From Microbacterium sp. ET2 (GTDB lineage: Bacteria; Actinomycetota; Actinomycetes; Actinomycetales; Microbacteriaceae), in the NCBI RefSeq assembly GCF_030347395.1, contig NZ_CP128170.1:1860001-1924000 (forward strand): DNA of 64,000 bases, given 5' to 3'. This document shows positions 17,747 to 28,946 of this stretch, piece after piece (the first letter of the stretch is position 1; each line of letters begins with the position of its first letter). The notes beneath the pieces were generated by a model. It saw nothing but the letters and a program-made list of their open reading frames with translations, ran no database searches and was not told where the DNA came from. The translations under genes were made by a program, and so were the position numbers.

Positions 17747-17992
17747 TCAGCTCGGCGAGCGGCCCGTCTTCTCCTGCAGCCGTTCGATGTGCTCCGAGGC
17801 CTCGGCCTTATTGAGATCGGCAGACAGCTCTTCCCCCGCCTCGCGGGCGAGGGTGTCGAGGTAGCTGCGCTGCGGAGCGGTCATGGGCTCGTCGCCGGTG
17901 ACCCAGTCGGCCGGATCCTTCTCCGCGGCGTTGGTGGTGTCGTCGGACGTGGTCGCACCGAGGGTCTCGGCGCCGGATGTGTTGTCGGACAT
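17747..17992 (-). CDS. DUF3072 domain protein
   Basis: 81 residues. After a Thr/Asp-rich N-terminus comes the conserved DUF3072 block DEPMTAPQRSYLDTLAREAG followed by EELSADLNKAEASEHIERLQ. The ATG at 17992 gives the family-length protein; an upstream in-frame ATG at 18040 adds 16 non-conserved residues. The block resembles a small helical DNA- or protein-binding hairpin, but its role is unknown. Confidence 0.85.
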   Translation of the reverse strand: MSDNTSGAETLGATTSDDTTNAAEKDPADWVTGDEPMTAPQRSYLDTLAREAGEELSADLNKAEASEHIERLQEKTGRSPS

Positions 17993-18055
17993 GCGTTCGA
18001 GAGTACGTCGGGCCACCGACATCCCTTTCACCCTTGACAAACGGTCCGGACCCGG

Positions 18056-19144
18056 TCACCGGATGGGCACCGCCACGTCGCTCCCGCCCTCGACGGTCAG
18101 CCGCCCGCCCATCTGCACCAGCCCGGCCGTCTCGACGAAACCGCCCGCGAAGAGCGCTTGCCCCTGCGCGAACAGCGGCGAGCGCTCGACGAGCGCCGCC
18201 GGTGCGTACCCGAAGACCTCGCCGAGCTCGGCCAGATCCCGCGGGGAGCTCATGCGCATGAGGGCGAGGTTGTCGCACTGCGACAGCGCGTTGGGGTGCA
18301 CCTTCGAGGGGCGCTGGGTCGACAGCAGCAGCCACAGGCCGTACTTGCGGCCCTCGGCGGCAATCTGCACGATGCGCTCGGTGAGCTCGCGCTCCACCGG
18401 GGTCATCGGGTTCGGCTGCACGAGGTTGTGGGCCTCGTCGATGACGATCAGGCGGCCCACCCGGTCGGTGCGGTGCTCCCACAGGTGATCGAGCACGGCG
18501 AGCGCCGCCGCGAGCATCTCGGCCCGCGTGGGGAAGCCGCCGAGGTCGAGTACCGTCGCGTCGGGCTGCTCGCGGATGTCGTCAGTGACGCTCCGGCCGC
18601 GCCAGGCCCACAGGCCCCAGCCGCCGAGGCCGAGGTTCTCGAGCCGGGTCGCGAGGCGGTGACGCGCAGGATCGTCGCCCGACCGCAGATGTGCGACGAG
18701 GCTCCCGCGGCGGATGACGTCGAGCTCTTCCTCGAGCTTGAGCAGGGCGTTGAAGTCCTCCGCGTCCCGAACCGGATCGAGCTCGAGCAGCGCCGCGCGC
18801 GAGCGCCACGGCATGTCGAGGAATCGTGCCTGCAAGGCGTCGGGGCGGTCGCGCCCCGGGCGGAACACGCGGATGTCGCGCTCGTCCCAGGCGGCGCGCA
18901 CCGCGTCATCCACTCCCTCCCGCACCGTGCCGAGGCCGACGAAGTCGGAGTTCGGATCCAGGATGACCAGGGGCAGGCGAGTGTGGAGGATGACGCGCTC
19001 GAGCAGCACACCGAGGGCGTAGGTCTTGCCCGACCCGCTCTGCCCGCACCAGAAGGTGTGCCGATTGAGCTTGCGCGCGAGCACCTGCGCGGGGGTGGGG
19101 TCCGCGGCCTCGAGGAGGGTGCCGATGTCGAGCCGATCGCCCAT
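18056..19144 (-). CDS. HerA-like/DUF87 P-loop ATPase
   Basis: 362 residues. The P-loop is GQSGSGKTYALGVLLE (about residues 34-49), Walker B lies in LIVIDEAHNLV (about 232-242), and a sensor-like LLLSTQRPSKVHP plus an arginine-rich end follow, matching HerA/VirB4-type hexameric ATPases. No nuclease partner (NurA) or helicase accessory gene is adjacent, so a role in DNA translocation is only a family inference. It directly follows the chorismate mutase gene (1-base gap), an unrelated operon partner. Confidence 0.85.
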   Translation of the reverse strand: MGDRLDIGTLLEAADPTPAQVLARKLNRHTFWCGQSGSGKTYALGVLLERVILHTRLPLVILDPNSDFVGLGTVREGVDDAVRAAWDERDIRVFRPGRDRPDALQARFLDMPWRSRAALLELDPVRDAEDFNALLKLEEELDVIRRGSLVAHLRSGDDPARHRLATRLENLGLGGWGLWAWRGRSVTDDIREQPDATVLDLGGFPTRAEMLAAALAVLDHLWEHRTDRVGRLIVIDEAHNLVQPNPMTPVERELTERIVQIAAEGRKYGLWLLLSTQRPSKVHPNALSQCDNLALMRMSSPRDLAELGEVFGYAPAALVERSPLFAQGQALFAGGFVETAGLVQMGGRLTVEGGSDVAVPIR

Positions 19145-19145
19145 G

Positions 19146-19451
19146 TCAGCGCCCTCCGCGCACAGCGCCCGCCGCGGTGTGGTGGCGGATCACCTCGGCG
19201 ACGACGAAGTTGAACCACTTCTCGGCGAACTCGGGATCGAGGTCGGCCTCCTCGGCCAGTCGCTTCAGGCGCGCGATCTGCTGCTCCTCGCGTCCGGGGT
19301 CGGAGGCCGGCATCCCGTGAGCGGCCTTCAACTCGCCGACCTGTTGAGTGCAGCGGAAGCGCTCGGCCAGAAGGAAGACCAGCGCCGCGTCGACGTTGTC
19401 GATGCTCGCGCGCAACCGCAGCAGCGTGGTCGTGGGATCTTCAGTCGTCAT
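19146..19451 (-). CDS. Chorismate mutase (AroQ type)
   Basis: 101 residues, an all-helical AroQ-type monofunctional mutase converting chorismate to prephenate for phenylalanine and tyrosine synthesis. Conserved features include LRASIDNVDAALVFLLAERF, the active-site RFxxTQQVGELKA region and ARLKRLAEE. No signal peptide, so cytoplasmic. The gene leads into the HerA-like ATPase gene on the same strand. Confidence 0.93.
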   Translation of the reverse strand: MTTEDPTTTLLRLRASIDNVDAALVFLLAERFRCTQQVGELKAAHGMPASDPGREEQQIARLKRLAEEADLDPEFAEKWFNFVVAEVIRHHTAAGAVRGGR

Positions 19452-19536
19452 GGCTTTCCCCTCCCCGATCCACGACCATACCGCGCGGTCCCGAGTGCCG
19501 CCGAGGGCACGAGCCGTGCGCCCCTAGAGTGTGACC

Positions 19537-20685
19537 ATGACCGACGTCAGCCCGCCCGCCTCGCCTTCCGCGGACGACCCTGTCACCAGCGCGCCCGACT
19601 CCGCCGTCGAGACTACCTACGTCAGGCGCCGCACCCTCTTCACCAGCGTGAACAACCCCTTCGCGGTGGGCTTCTTCCTCACCCTGGGCGGACTCGTCGC
19701 CCTGGGGCTCGGTGTCGCGTTCATCAACCTGTCGACGGTGCTGATCTACATCGCCTTCGCCCTGTTCGCGGCGCTCGGGCTCGACCCGATCGTGCGCTTC
19801 CTCGAGAGGCGCGGGCTCGGACGCGGGTGGGCGATCCTCATCGTCTTCGCGGGCTTCGTCGTCATCGTCGTCGGGGTGGTGTCGCTCGTCGTCCCGACGC
19901 TCGTGAGACAGATCACACAGTTCTTCACCGACCTGCCGTCGACGATCAACGCCTTCCAGGGCTCGGACGTCTACGCCTGGCTGCAAGACACCTTCGGCGA
20001 CCAGATCGGCAGCCTGCTGGGCGAGTTCGAGACCTTCATCACCAACCCCGCGAACATCGCCGCGATCGGCGGCGGAGTCCTGCAGGTCGGCGCGACCATC
20101 GCGACGACGATCTCGGGCATCCTGATCGTGCTGGTGCTGAGCCTGTACTTCCTGGCATCCCTGGACACCATGAAGGTCGCCTTCGCCCGCCTGTCCCCCG
20201 CCCGCTACCGCCCGAAGGTGCGGTCGATGACCGATGAGATCACCGACTCGATCGGCGGATATCTCATGGGCATGGTGGTGCTGGCGTTCTTCAACTCGCT
20301 GGTGGCGTTCTTCCTCCACCTCTTCCTCGGTCTGCCCTTCCCGGCGCTGATGGCGGTCGCGGCATTCGCGATCACGCTCATCCCCCTCGTGGGTCCGGTG
20401 CTGTACTGGGTCTTCGCCAGCATCCTCGCCCTCTTCACCAACCCCCTCACGGCGCTGATCTTCGCGATCCTGTATCTGATCTACATCCAGATCGAGGCGT
20501 ACGTGCTGACCCCGCGGGTGATGAGCCGCGCGATCGCCGTACCCGGGGCGCTGGTCGTCATCGGCGCGCTCGTCGGCGGCACGCTGCTGGGCCTCCTCGG
20601 CGCGCTCGTGGCGATCCCGGTCACGGCGTCGATCCTGCTGATCATCAAGCAGGTCGTCATCCCCCGCCAGGACGCGAAGCTGTAA
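19537..20685 (+). CDS. AI-2E family transporter (UPF0118)
   Basis: 382 residues. The helices cluster at about 38-60, 65-85, 95-120, 195-220, 255-300, 305-330 and 340-375, with the soluble inset at 125-190. The C-terminal PRVMSRAIAVPGALVVIGALVGGTLLG type sequence (here in separate stretches) is the family signature. The ATG at 19537 lies 6 bases after TAGAGT with no ribosome site, a leaderless pattern. Despite the name, members range from signalling-molecule exporters to Na+/Li+-H+ antiporters; the substrate is not readable here. Confidence 0.9.
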   Translation: MTDVSPPASPSADDPVTSAPDSAVETTYVRRRTLFTSVNNPFAVGFFLTLGGLVALGLGVAFINLSTVLIYIAFALFAALGLDPIVRFLERRGLGRGWAILIVFAGFVVIVVGVVSLVVPTLVRQITQFFTDLPSTINAFQGSDVYAWLQDTFGDQIGSLLGEFETFITNPANIAAIGGGVLQVGATIATTISGILIVLVLSLYFLASLDTMKVAFARLSPARYRPKVRSMTDEITDSIGGYLMGMVVLAFFNSLVAFFLHLFLGLPFPALMAVAAFAITLIPLVGPVLYWVFASILALFTNPLTALIFAILYLIYIQIEAYVLTPRVMSRAIAVPGALVVIGALVGGTLLGLLGALVAIPVTASILLIIKQVVIPRQDAKL

Positions 20686-20693
20686 CTCGCGGT

Positions 20694-21003
20694 GGCGCGG
20701 GGTCCGTGCGCCCGCGGCACCCGACGCGACCCAGCGGCACCGCGAGCCGCCAGAAAACGTCGCTCCCGCGGCATCCGCCCCGCAGAAATCGACGGGTCGT
20801 GGGGGAGTTCTGGTGCGATGAGGCGCGAGGGCCGGGGCGCGGGCGGCGGCGCGGGGTCCGCGCGCCCGCGGCACCCGACGCGACCCAGCGGCACCGCGAG
20901 CCGCCAGAAAACGTCGCTCCCGCGGCATCCGCCCCGCAGAGATCGACGGGTCGTGGGGGAGTTCTGGTGCGATGAGGCGCGAGGGCCGGGGCGCGGGCGG
21001 CGA
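20694..21003. repeat. Two tandem copies of a 154-bp unit
   Basis: Copies at 20694-20847 and 20848 to about 21003 differ at about three positions. Each contains ACCGCGAGCCGCCAGAAAAC and GGTCGTGGGGGAGTTCTGGT. They fill the whole 335-bp gap between the transporter and the propeller gene, and no coding frame in them looks real. The high copy identity implies a recent duplication. Confidence 0.9.
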
Positions 21004-21020
21004 GGGCGACCCGCCGGCCC

Positions 21021-22292
21021 TCAGACCAGCGGCGTGAGGCAGGTCGGCGACGGCGCCGGCGCGCGATGGCGTACGCGACCCGGAACCCCGGAGCGGATGT
21101 CGAGGGTCAGCGACACTACATCGTCGGACCGTTCCCCGGCGACGAGCAGGGTGTCGCGCACCACACGGTGGTGCCGGGGCCAGTTCACGCCCGCCTCGAC
21201 GAGGGCGACGGGCGCGAGGGTCTCCCCCGCGCCGCGCACCGCGACGACGGCGATCGTGTTGCTGCCACGCACTCCGGCGTAGAGGAACGCCCCGTCCCGC
21301 GACGGCGCCAGCTCGGCCGCGCTGTCGGCGGGGAGCGTCGCGGCTCCGAGCGGGGCACCCTGCACCACGCGCCAGCGCCCGGCTTCGTCGCGCGCGAGCG
21401 CGAACACCTCGCAGCTGTGCTCCGTCACCACGTAGAGGTGCCCGCTCGGGTGCCACACCATGTGCCGCGGACCGCTGCCGTACGGCAGGGCGACATCGTG
21501 AAGCGGTCGCAGCTTTCCGTCGACGAGCCGCCAGAAGCGCACGAGGTCGAATCCCAGATCGGATGTCGCGACGATCCCGCCGGGCAGGAACACCGTCTGG
21601 TGGGCCCGCGAGACCCGCTCCTGCTCCGCGCCGGGTTCAGGCAGGGCCGAGCCGGCACCGCCGCCCGCACCGCCGAACAGCGCGACCCCGTCGAGCCCGC
21701 CCGCCCCGTCAAGCCCGTCAAACCCGTCGAACCCGCCGACGCCGTCGAGCCCGCGCCCGCCGAAGAGCCCCGCATCCCCGCGACCCCCGAGGCCCAGCGC
21801 CGCCAGGTCGATGCCGACCTCGGCCGCGGCCGCCTCGACACCCGACACCGCCTCCACCGCCGCGCCCGGCGCCGCCGGATCCACCGCGGCCGGCGCGAAC
21901 GACGGCCGACCGATTCGCCCATCGCCCGCAAGCGGGTACCGCACCACGCGCCCGCCGCCCCAGCACGTCGCGACGAGAGTCCCGCCGTCGGGCGACACCG
22001 CGACGTGGCACACGGCCTCCCCGGCCTCGACCGGATTACCGAGCGGAGTGAAACGGTCTTCCGCGATGCGGCGGAACGCCTGCACGGTCCCCTCCGCCTC
22101 GAGGGTCGCGTAGGCGACATCCGTCCGCTCGTTCCAGGTGACCCACGACGGCGAACTCGCTGAGACCGCCTCACCGACGAGGGCGAGTGGGCCCCCCGCG
22201 GAACCGGAGTCGGGCTCACCCGCCACGAGCATCCCGATGCCGGTGGCGATCCCGCCGCTGTCGGCGGAGTACCCGCCGACGAGGAACCGCAT
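21021..22292 (-). CDS. Lactonase-type seven-bladed beta-propeller protein
   Basis: 423 residues. The N-terminal [18 protein letters not shown] and repeated blade signatures (VCHVAVSPDGGTLVATCWGG, GSGPRHMVWHPSGHLYVVTE, AELAPSRDGAFLYAGVRGSN) mark the YbhE/Pgl 6-phosphogluconolactonase family. A low-complexity Gly/Asp/Phe/Leu insert of roughly 60 residues (about 155-215, with VGGFDGFDGLDGAGGLDG) interrupts two blades. The ATG overlaps the purA stop by one base, so it is translationally coupled to purA. Lactonase activity is a family suggestion; in many actinobacteria the substrate is unknown. Confidence 0.85.
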   Translation of the reverse strand: MRFLVGGYSADSGGIATGIGMLVAGEPDSGSAGGPLALVGEAVSASSPSWVTWNERTDVAYATLEAEGTVQAFRRIAEDRFTPLGNPVEAGEAVCHVAVSPDGGTLVATCWGGGRVVRYPLAGDGRIGRPSFAPAAVDPAAPGAAVEAVSGVEAAAAEVGIDLAALGLGGRGDAGLFGGRGLDGVGGFDGFDGLDGAGGLDGVALFGGAGGGAGSALPEPGAEQERVSRAHQTVFLPGGIVATSDLGFDLVRFWRLVDGKLRPLHDVALPYGSGPRHMVWHPSGHLYVVTEHSCEVFALARDEAGRWRVVQGAPLGAATLPADSAAELAPSRDGAFLYAGVRGSNTIAVVAVRGAGETLAPVALVEAGVNWPRHHRVVRDTLLVAGERSDDVVSLTLDIRSGVPGRVRHRAPAPSPTCLTPLV

Positions 22293-23578
22293 CAGTCGAC
22301 CAGGTCGTGCCGCACGATGACCGCGTCGCGGGCCGCGCCCACGCCGATGACCGAGATGCGGGTGCCGCTCATCTCCTCCAGCGCCAGCACGTAGTCCTGT
22401 GCCGCCAGCGGCAGGTCTTCGAAGGTACGGGCGCCCGAGATGTCGTCCTTCCATCCGGGGAACATCTCGTAGATCGGCCGAGCGTGGTGGAAATCGGTCT
22501 GGTTGACCGGCACCTCCTCGAACCGCTCGCCGTCGACGTCGTACGCCACGCACACCGGGATCTCGTCGAGACCGGTGAGGATGTCGAGCTTGGTGAGCAC
22601 GAGATCGGTGATGCCGTTGATGCGAGTCGCGTACCGCGTGATCGGCCCGTCGTACCAGCCGACGCGGCGCGGGCGCCCGGTCGTCGTGCCGAACTCGAAC
22701 CCGCGCGAGCGCAGGAAGTCACCGTGCTCGTCGAACAGTTCGGTGGGGAACGGTCCCGACCCGACGCGCGTCGTGTACGCCTTGACGATGCCGACGATGC
22801 GGTCGAGGCGCCGGGGCCCGACCCCCGATCCGGTCGCCGCGCCGCCCGCGGTCGCCGACGACGACGTGACGAAGGGGTACGTGCCGTGGTCGACGTCGAG
22901 CATGGTCGCCTGCCCGCCCTCGAACACCACGACCTCATTCCGGTCGAGCGCCTCATCGAGCAGCAGTGAGGTGTCGGCAACCATCGGCCGCAGACGCTCG
23001 GCGTAGGACAGCAGGTCTTCGACGACCTCTTCGACGGCGATCGCGCGACGGTTGTAGACCTTCAGCAGAAGGTGGTTCTTCTGCTCGAGCGCCCCCTCGA
23101 CCTTCTGGCGCAGGATGTTCTCGTCGAAGAGGTCCTGCACGCGGATGCCGACGCGGTTGATCTTGTCGGCATAGGCCGGGCCGATCCCGCGGCCGGTCGT
23201 GCCGATCTGGCGCTTCCCGAGGAAGCGCTCGGTGACCTTGTCGAGCGTGCGGTGGTACTGCGTGATCACGTGTGCGTTGGCGCTGATCTTCAGCCGCGAG
23301 GTGTCGAGGCCGCGCGCCTGCAGCGCCTTCAGCTCGGCGAAGAGCACCTCGAGATCGATCACGACACCGTTGCCGATGACGGCGTTGACACCCGGCGACA
23401 GGATGCCCGAGGGCAGCAGGTGCAGCGCATACTTCTCGTCGCCGATGACGACGGTGTGGCCGGCGTTGTTGCCGCCGTTGAACTTCACGACCCAGTCGGT
23501 GCGTTCACCCAGGAGGTCGGTGGCCTTGCCCTTGCCCTCGTCACCCCACTGAACGCCGACGATCACAATGCCTGGCAT
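22292..23578 (-). CDS. purA: Adenylosuccinate synthetase
   Basis: 428 residues. It catalyses the GTP-dependent joining of IMP and aspartate, the first committed step to AMP. The start [18 protein letters not shown] contains the GDEGKGK P-loop-like IMP/GTP motif, followed by [32 protein letters not shown] and the arginine loop [10 protein letters not shown]. The ATG at 23578 matches the family N-terminus; the longer frame to 23635 does not. It is followed, with a one-base overlap, by the propeller gene. Confidence 0.97.
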   Translation of the reverse strand: MPGIVIVGVQWGDEGKGKATDLLGERTDWVVKFNGGNNAGHTVVIGDEKYALHLLPSGILSPGVNAVIGNGVVIDLEVLFAELKALQARGLDTSRLKISANAHVITQYHRTLDKVTERFLGKRQIGTTGRGIGPAYADKINRVGIRVQDLFDENILRQKVEGALEQKNHLLLKVYNRRAIAVEEVVEDLLSYAERLRPMVADTSLLLDEALDRNEVVVFEGGQATMLDVDHGTYPFVTSSSATAGGAATGSGVGPRRLDRIVGIVKAYTTRVGSGPFPTELFDEHGDFLRSRGFEFGTTTGRPRRVGWYDGPITRYATRINGITDLVLTKLDILTGLDEIPVCVAYDVDGERFEEVPVNQTDFHHARPIYEMFPGWKDDISGARTFEDLPLAAQDYVLALEEMSGTRISVIGVGAARDAVIVRHDLVD

Positions 23579-23701
23579 GGCCCACTCCCCCGTTGTCGGA
23601 CGGTTACACCCGATCCTATCGGGCGGGCCCTCCACGCCCCCGGACCGCGCCGCGGTCGTCGTCGCCGCCGCGGTCGTCGTCGCGGTCCGGCGACGCCGCG
23701 A

Positions 23702-26204
<2,503 letters not shown>

Positions 26205-26305
26205 CGGCCCTCTCGGACAGCCGGGCGGCCTGCGCCGCGCAGCTGCCGTATATCCTGGGGCAACCCCATCACCGGAGAGTGACCTCGCTGTGTACCCGAT
26301 GACGG

Positions 26306-26323
26306 GGTCGTCCGCGGACGACC
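26306..26323. promoter_or_regulatory. 18-bp palindrome/hairpin in the CNNM leader
   Basis: GGTCGTCCGCGGACGACC is perfectly self-complementary and lies in the leader between a TATATCCT promoter-like element (about 26249) and the CNNM start at 26373. It could form an RNA hairpin. It also lies inside a small frame starting at the GTG at 26290 (see findings). Confidence 0.5.
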
Positions 26324-26372
26324 TCAGCCATAGTCCGAATCTCAGCCTCAGCCCGGCGTCTGGCCACACGCC

Positions 26373-27778
26373 ATGATCGCGGCTCTTCTCCTGCTCCTGG
26401 TCGGCCTCGCGCTCACGGCCGTCATCATCGCCGCGAACGGCTACTTCGTCGCGCAGGAATTCGCGTACATGTCCGTCGACCGGTCTCGGCTTCGAGCTCG
26501 GGCGGAATCCGGCGACGCCGCCGCCGCGCGTGCCCTCAAAGTCACCAAACGGACCTCGTTCATGCTCTCCGGCGCGCAGCTGGGCATCACCATCACCGGC
26601 CTACTCGTCGGATACGTCGCCGAGCCCTTCATCGGAGAATCCCTGGGAGTGCTCCTGGGCGGAATAGGCATCCCTCCCGCCGTGGGCATCACAATCGGGA
26701 CGGTCTCGGCGCTGGTGGTGGCCACCGTCGTCCAGATGATCTTCGGCGAGCTGTATCCGAAGAACCTCGCCCTCGCCAATCCCGAGCCGCTGTCGCGGGG
26801 TCTGGCCGCATCGACTCTGGTCTACCTGACAGTCTTCGGGTGGCTCATCACGGTCTTCGACAAGTCCTCCAACGCGTTGCTCCGGCTGCTGCGCGTCGAA
26901 CCGGTCCACGACGTGGACAGCAGTGCGACGGCGAAGGATCTGGAGCGGATCATCGAGGACTCCCGAGCCAGCGGCGATCTGCCCGAAGATCTGTCTCTAC
27001 TCCTCGACCGCATCCTCGACTTCCCGAATGAGGATGTCGAACACGCGATGATCCCCCGGGTGCGGGCGGGCACGGTCTCGCCAGAGACCTCGGTCGCCGA
27101 GGCCCGTGCGATGATGGCCGACGGTCACACCCGCTACCCCGTGGTCGGGCCAGGCGATGAGCCGCTCGGCGTCGTGCACCTGATCGACGTGCTCGAAGCC
27201 GCACCCGACGACGCGCGCTCGGTCACCGCCATCATGCGTCCGCCGACCGTGCTGGCGACGCTGATGCCCCTCACCGATGCCCTCGCCGAACTCGCCCGCG
27301 AGAAGAACGAGCTCGCATGCGTCATCGACGAATACGGCGGTTCGCGGGAGTGTTGACCGTCGAGGATCTCGCCGAGGAACTCGTCGGCGAGATCAACGAC
27401 GAGCATGATCCACGCGACGACGAATCGTCGGCGACGACGGAGGACGGTGTGTGGGTCATCAACGGCGAGACCCACATCGACGAGATGGAACGGGTGATCG
27501 GTCGCGACCTGCCGCGCGGCGACTACGAGACGATGGCGGGCCTACTGATCGCCGAATTGGGCAAGCTGCCCGAGCTCGGAACGGAACTGGTGGTCGATCT
27601 CGTCGCAGAGGGCGCTGATTTCCTCGAGGACGAACCGCGCACCCGGAGTGTGGTGATCGAAGTCCTCGAGGTCGACCGTCATGTCCCGTCGCGTCTCCGA
27701 GTCGAGCTGACGCCCGAACCGGCCACCGAAGAGGATGACGCCGCTCCCACCGCGGATCGGGACGAGGAGCGGTCGTGA
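26373..27778 (+). CDS. CNNM/CorC-family (HlyC/CorC) membrane transporter, frameshifted
   Basis: The first part (26373-27356) encodes the DUF21 membrane domain (helices through about residue 150, with AQEFAYMSVDRSRL and SGAQLGITITGLLVG) and the CBS pair up to NELACVIDEYGG. The natural continuation FAGVLTVEDLAEELVGEI and the C-terminal CorC_HlyC domain lie in another frame from about 27350 to 27778. GGTTCGCG at 27341-27348 would restore the frame if it were GGTTTCGCG, so one T is missing. The whole protein would be about 468 residues, typical for Mg2+/Co2+ efflux proteins. It has no ribosome site of its own and the stop overlaps the start of the second CNNM gene. Confidence 0.82.
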
Positions 27779-28809
27779 GCATTTGGGTCGTCCTCGCCAC
27801 GGCGGGCCTCATCGCTTTGAGCGCGTTCTTCGTCGTCATCGAATTCGCCCTCCTGGGGGCGCGCAAACACCGTCTTGAAGAGATGGCCGGTAGCGATCCG
27901 TCGGCGCGCGCCGCCCTCCGCGGCATGAACGAGCTGACCATCATGCTGGCCGGAGCGCAGCTGGGCATCACCGCGTGCACCTTCGCCCTCGGTGCCGTCA
28001 CGAAGCCGGCGATCGATTACTGGCTCGGCCCCGTGTTCGTGTCATGGGGCATAGCGGAGTGGCTGGCCGGCAGCGCGTCCTTCGCCATCTCCCTCCTGGT
28101 CGTGACCTTCCTCCACCTCGTCATCGGTGAGATGGCTCCGAAATCGTGGGCCATCGCACACCCCGAGCTCGCCGCTCGGCTGATCGGAATACCCTCCCGC
28201 GCCTTCATCTGGCTCTTCCGCCCGTTCCTGGTCTGGGTGAACCGGATCGCGAACGTCCTGGTCGCGCGCAGCGGCGTCGAACCGGTCGATCGCGCCGCCG
28301 TTGGAGGTCGAGATGCCCAGACCATCCGCAACCTGGTCGAATACTCCGGACAGGTCGGTGTGCTCGAGCCCGAGCTGCGCGAGCAGATCACCGAGGTGAT
28401 CGAGCTGCAGAGCCTCACAGTGGCGGAGATCGCCTCACCGAAGGCCAGGCCGACCTCGCTCCCGCACACCGCCACCGTCAGTGATCTTCGTGATGCGGCC
28501 CTCCGGTCGGGCCACCTGCGCATCCTGCTGTCGGATGACCGGGGCGCGCTTGATTCCGTCGTGCACGTGCGAGACGCGCTACTCGCTCCGGATGACACCC
28601 CGGTCGCCGGCTTCGCACGCTCGGTCTTCCGGCTCGAACCCGCAACACCGGTATACGAGGCGCTCCGCCGCATGCGCGAGAACCGTGAGCAGCTGGCGGT
28701 GGTCTCCGGCGGTCCCGATGGCGGAGAAGGCGCGGGCGGCGGCGACCGGGTCATCACCCTCACGGATGTCGTCCGCCGGGTTCTGCCGAGCATCGCACCG
28801 CGCAGCTGA
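27775..28809 (+). CDS. CNNM/CorC-family transporter, second paralogue
   Basis: 344 residues beginning at the GTG at 27775, overlapping the previous gene by 4 bases. DUF21 membrane domain with ALSAFFVVIEFALLGARKHRL, MLAGAQLGITACTFALG and HLVIGEMAPKSWAIA, followed by two CBS motifs (about 225-340). It lacks the C-terminal CorC_HlyC domain seen in its neighbour. Such DUF21 pairs commonly occur as adjacent genes and may form a hetero-oligomer exporting Mg2+ or Co2+. Confidence 0.88.
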   Translation: MSIWVVLATAGLIALSAFFVVIEFALLGARKHRLEEMAGSDPSARAALRGMNELTIMLAGAQLGITACTFALGAVTKPAIDYWLGPVFVSWGIAEWLAGSASFAISLLVVTFLHLVIGEMAPKSWAIAHPELAARLIGIPSRAFIWLFRPFLVWVNRIANVLVARSGVEPVDRAAVGGRDAQTIRNLVEYSGQVGVLEPELREQITEVIELQSLTVAEIASPKARPTSLPHTATVSDLRDAALRSGHLRILLSDDRGALDSVVHVRDALLAPDDTPVAGFARSVFRLEPATPVYEALRRMRENREQLAVVSGGPDGGEGAGGGDRVITLTDVVRRVLPSIAPRS

Positions 28810-28946
28810 GGCCTCCCCCCGCCGACCGCCCGCGCCTTCCCGCTCTCCGTACCCCGACCCACGGGATACGATTCTCCGGTGCCGCCCGAACGGCACCGAG
28901 GCCCACGCTGTCTGGCACCCGGTCTCGCGAGTGGAGGTCCCCTTCG

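Noticed and set aside
18056..19144. Defence system based on the HerA-like ATPase
   Set aside because: Neighbours are chorismate mutase and DUF3072; no nuclease, Sir2 or other defence partner is present.
20700..21000. Genes in the 154-bp tandem repeat
   Set aside because: The open frames repeat with the DNA and end arbitrarily; no start site or family motif is present.
26250..26372. Magnesium (M-box) riboswitch before the CNNM gene
   Set aside because: The conserved M-box core is not visible; only a simple palindrome and a small frame are present.
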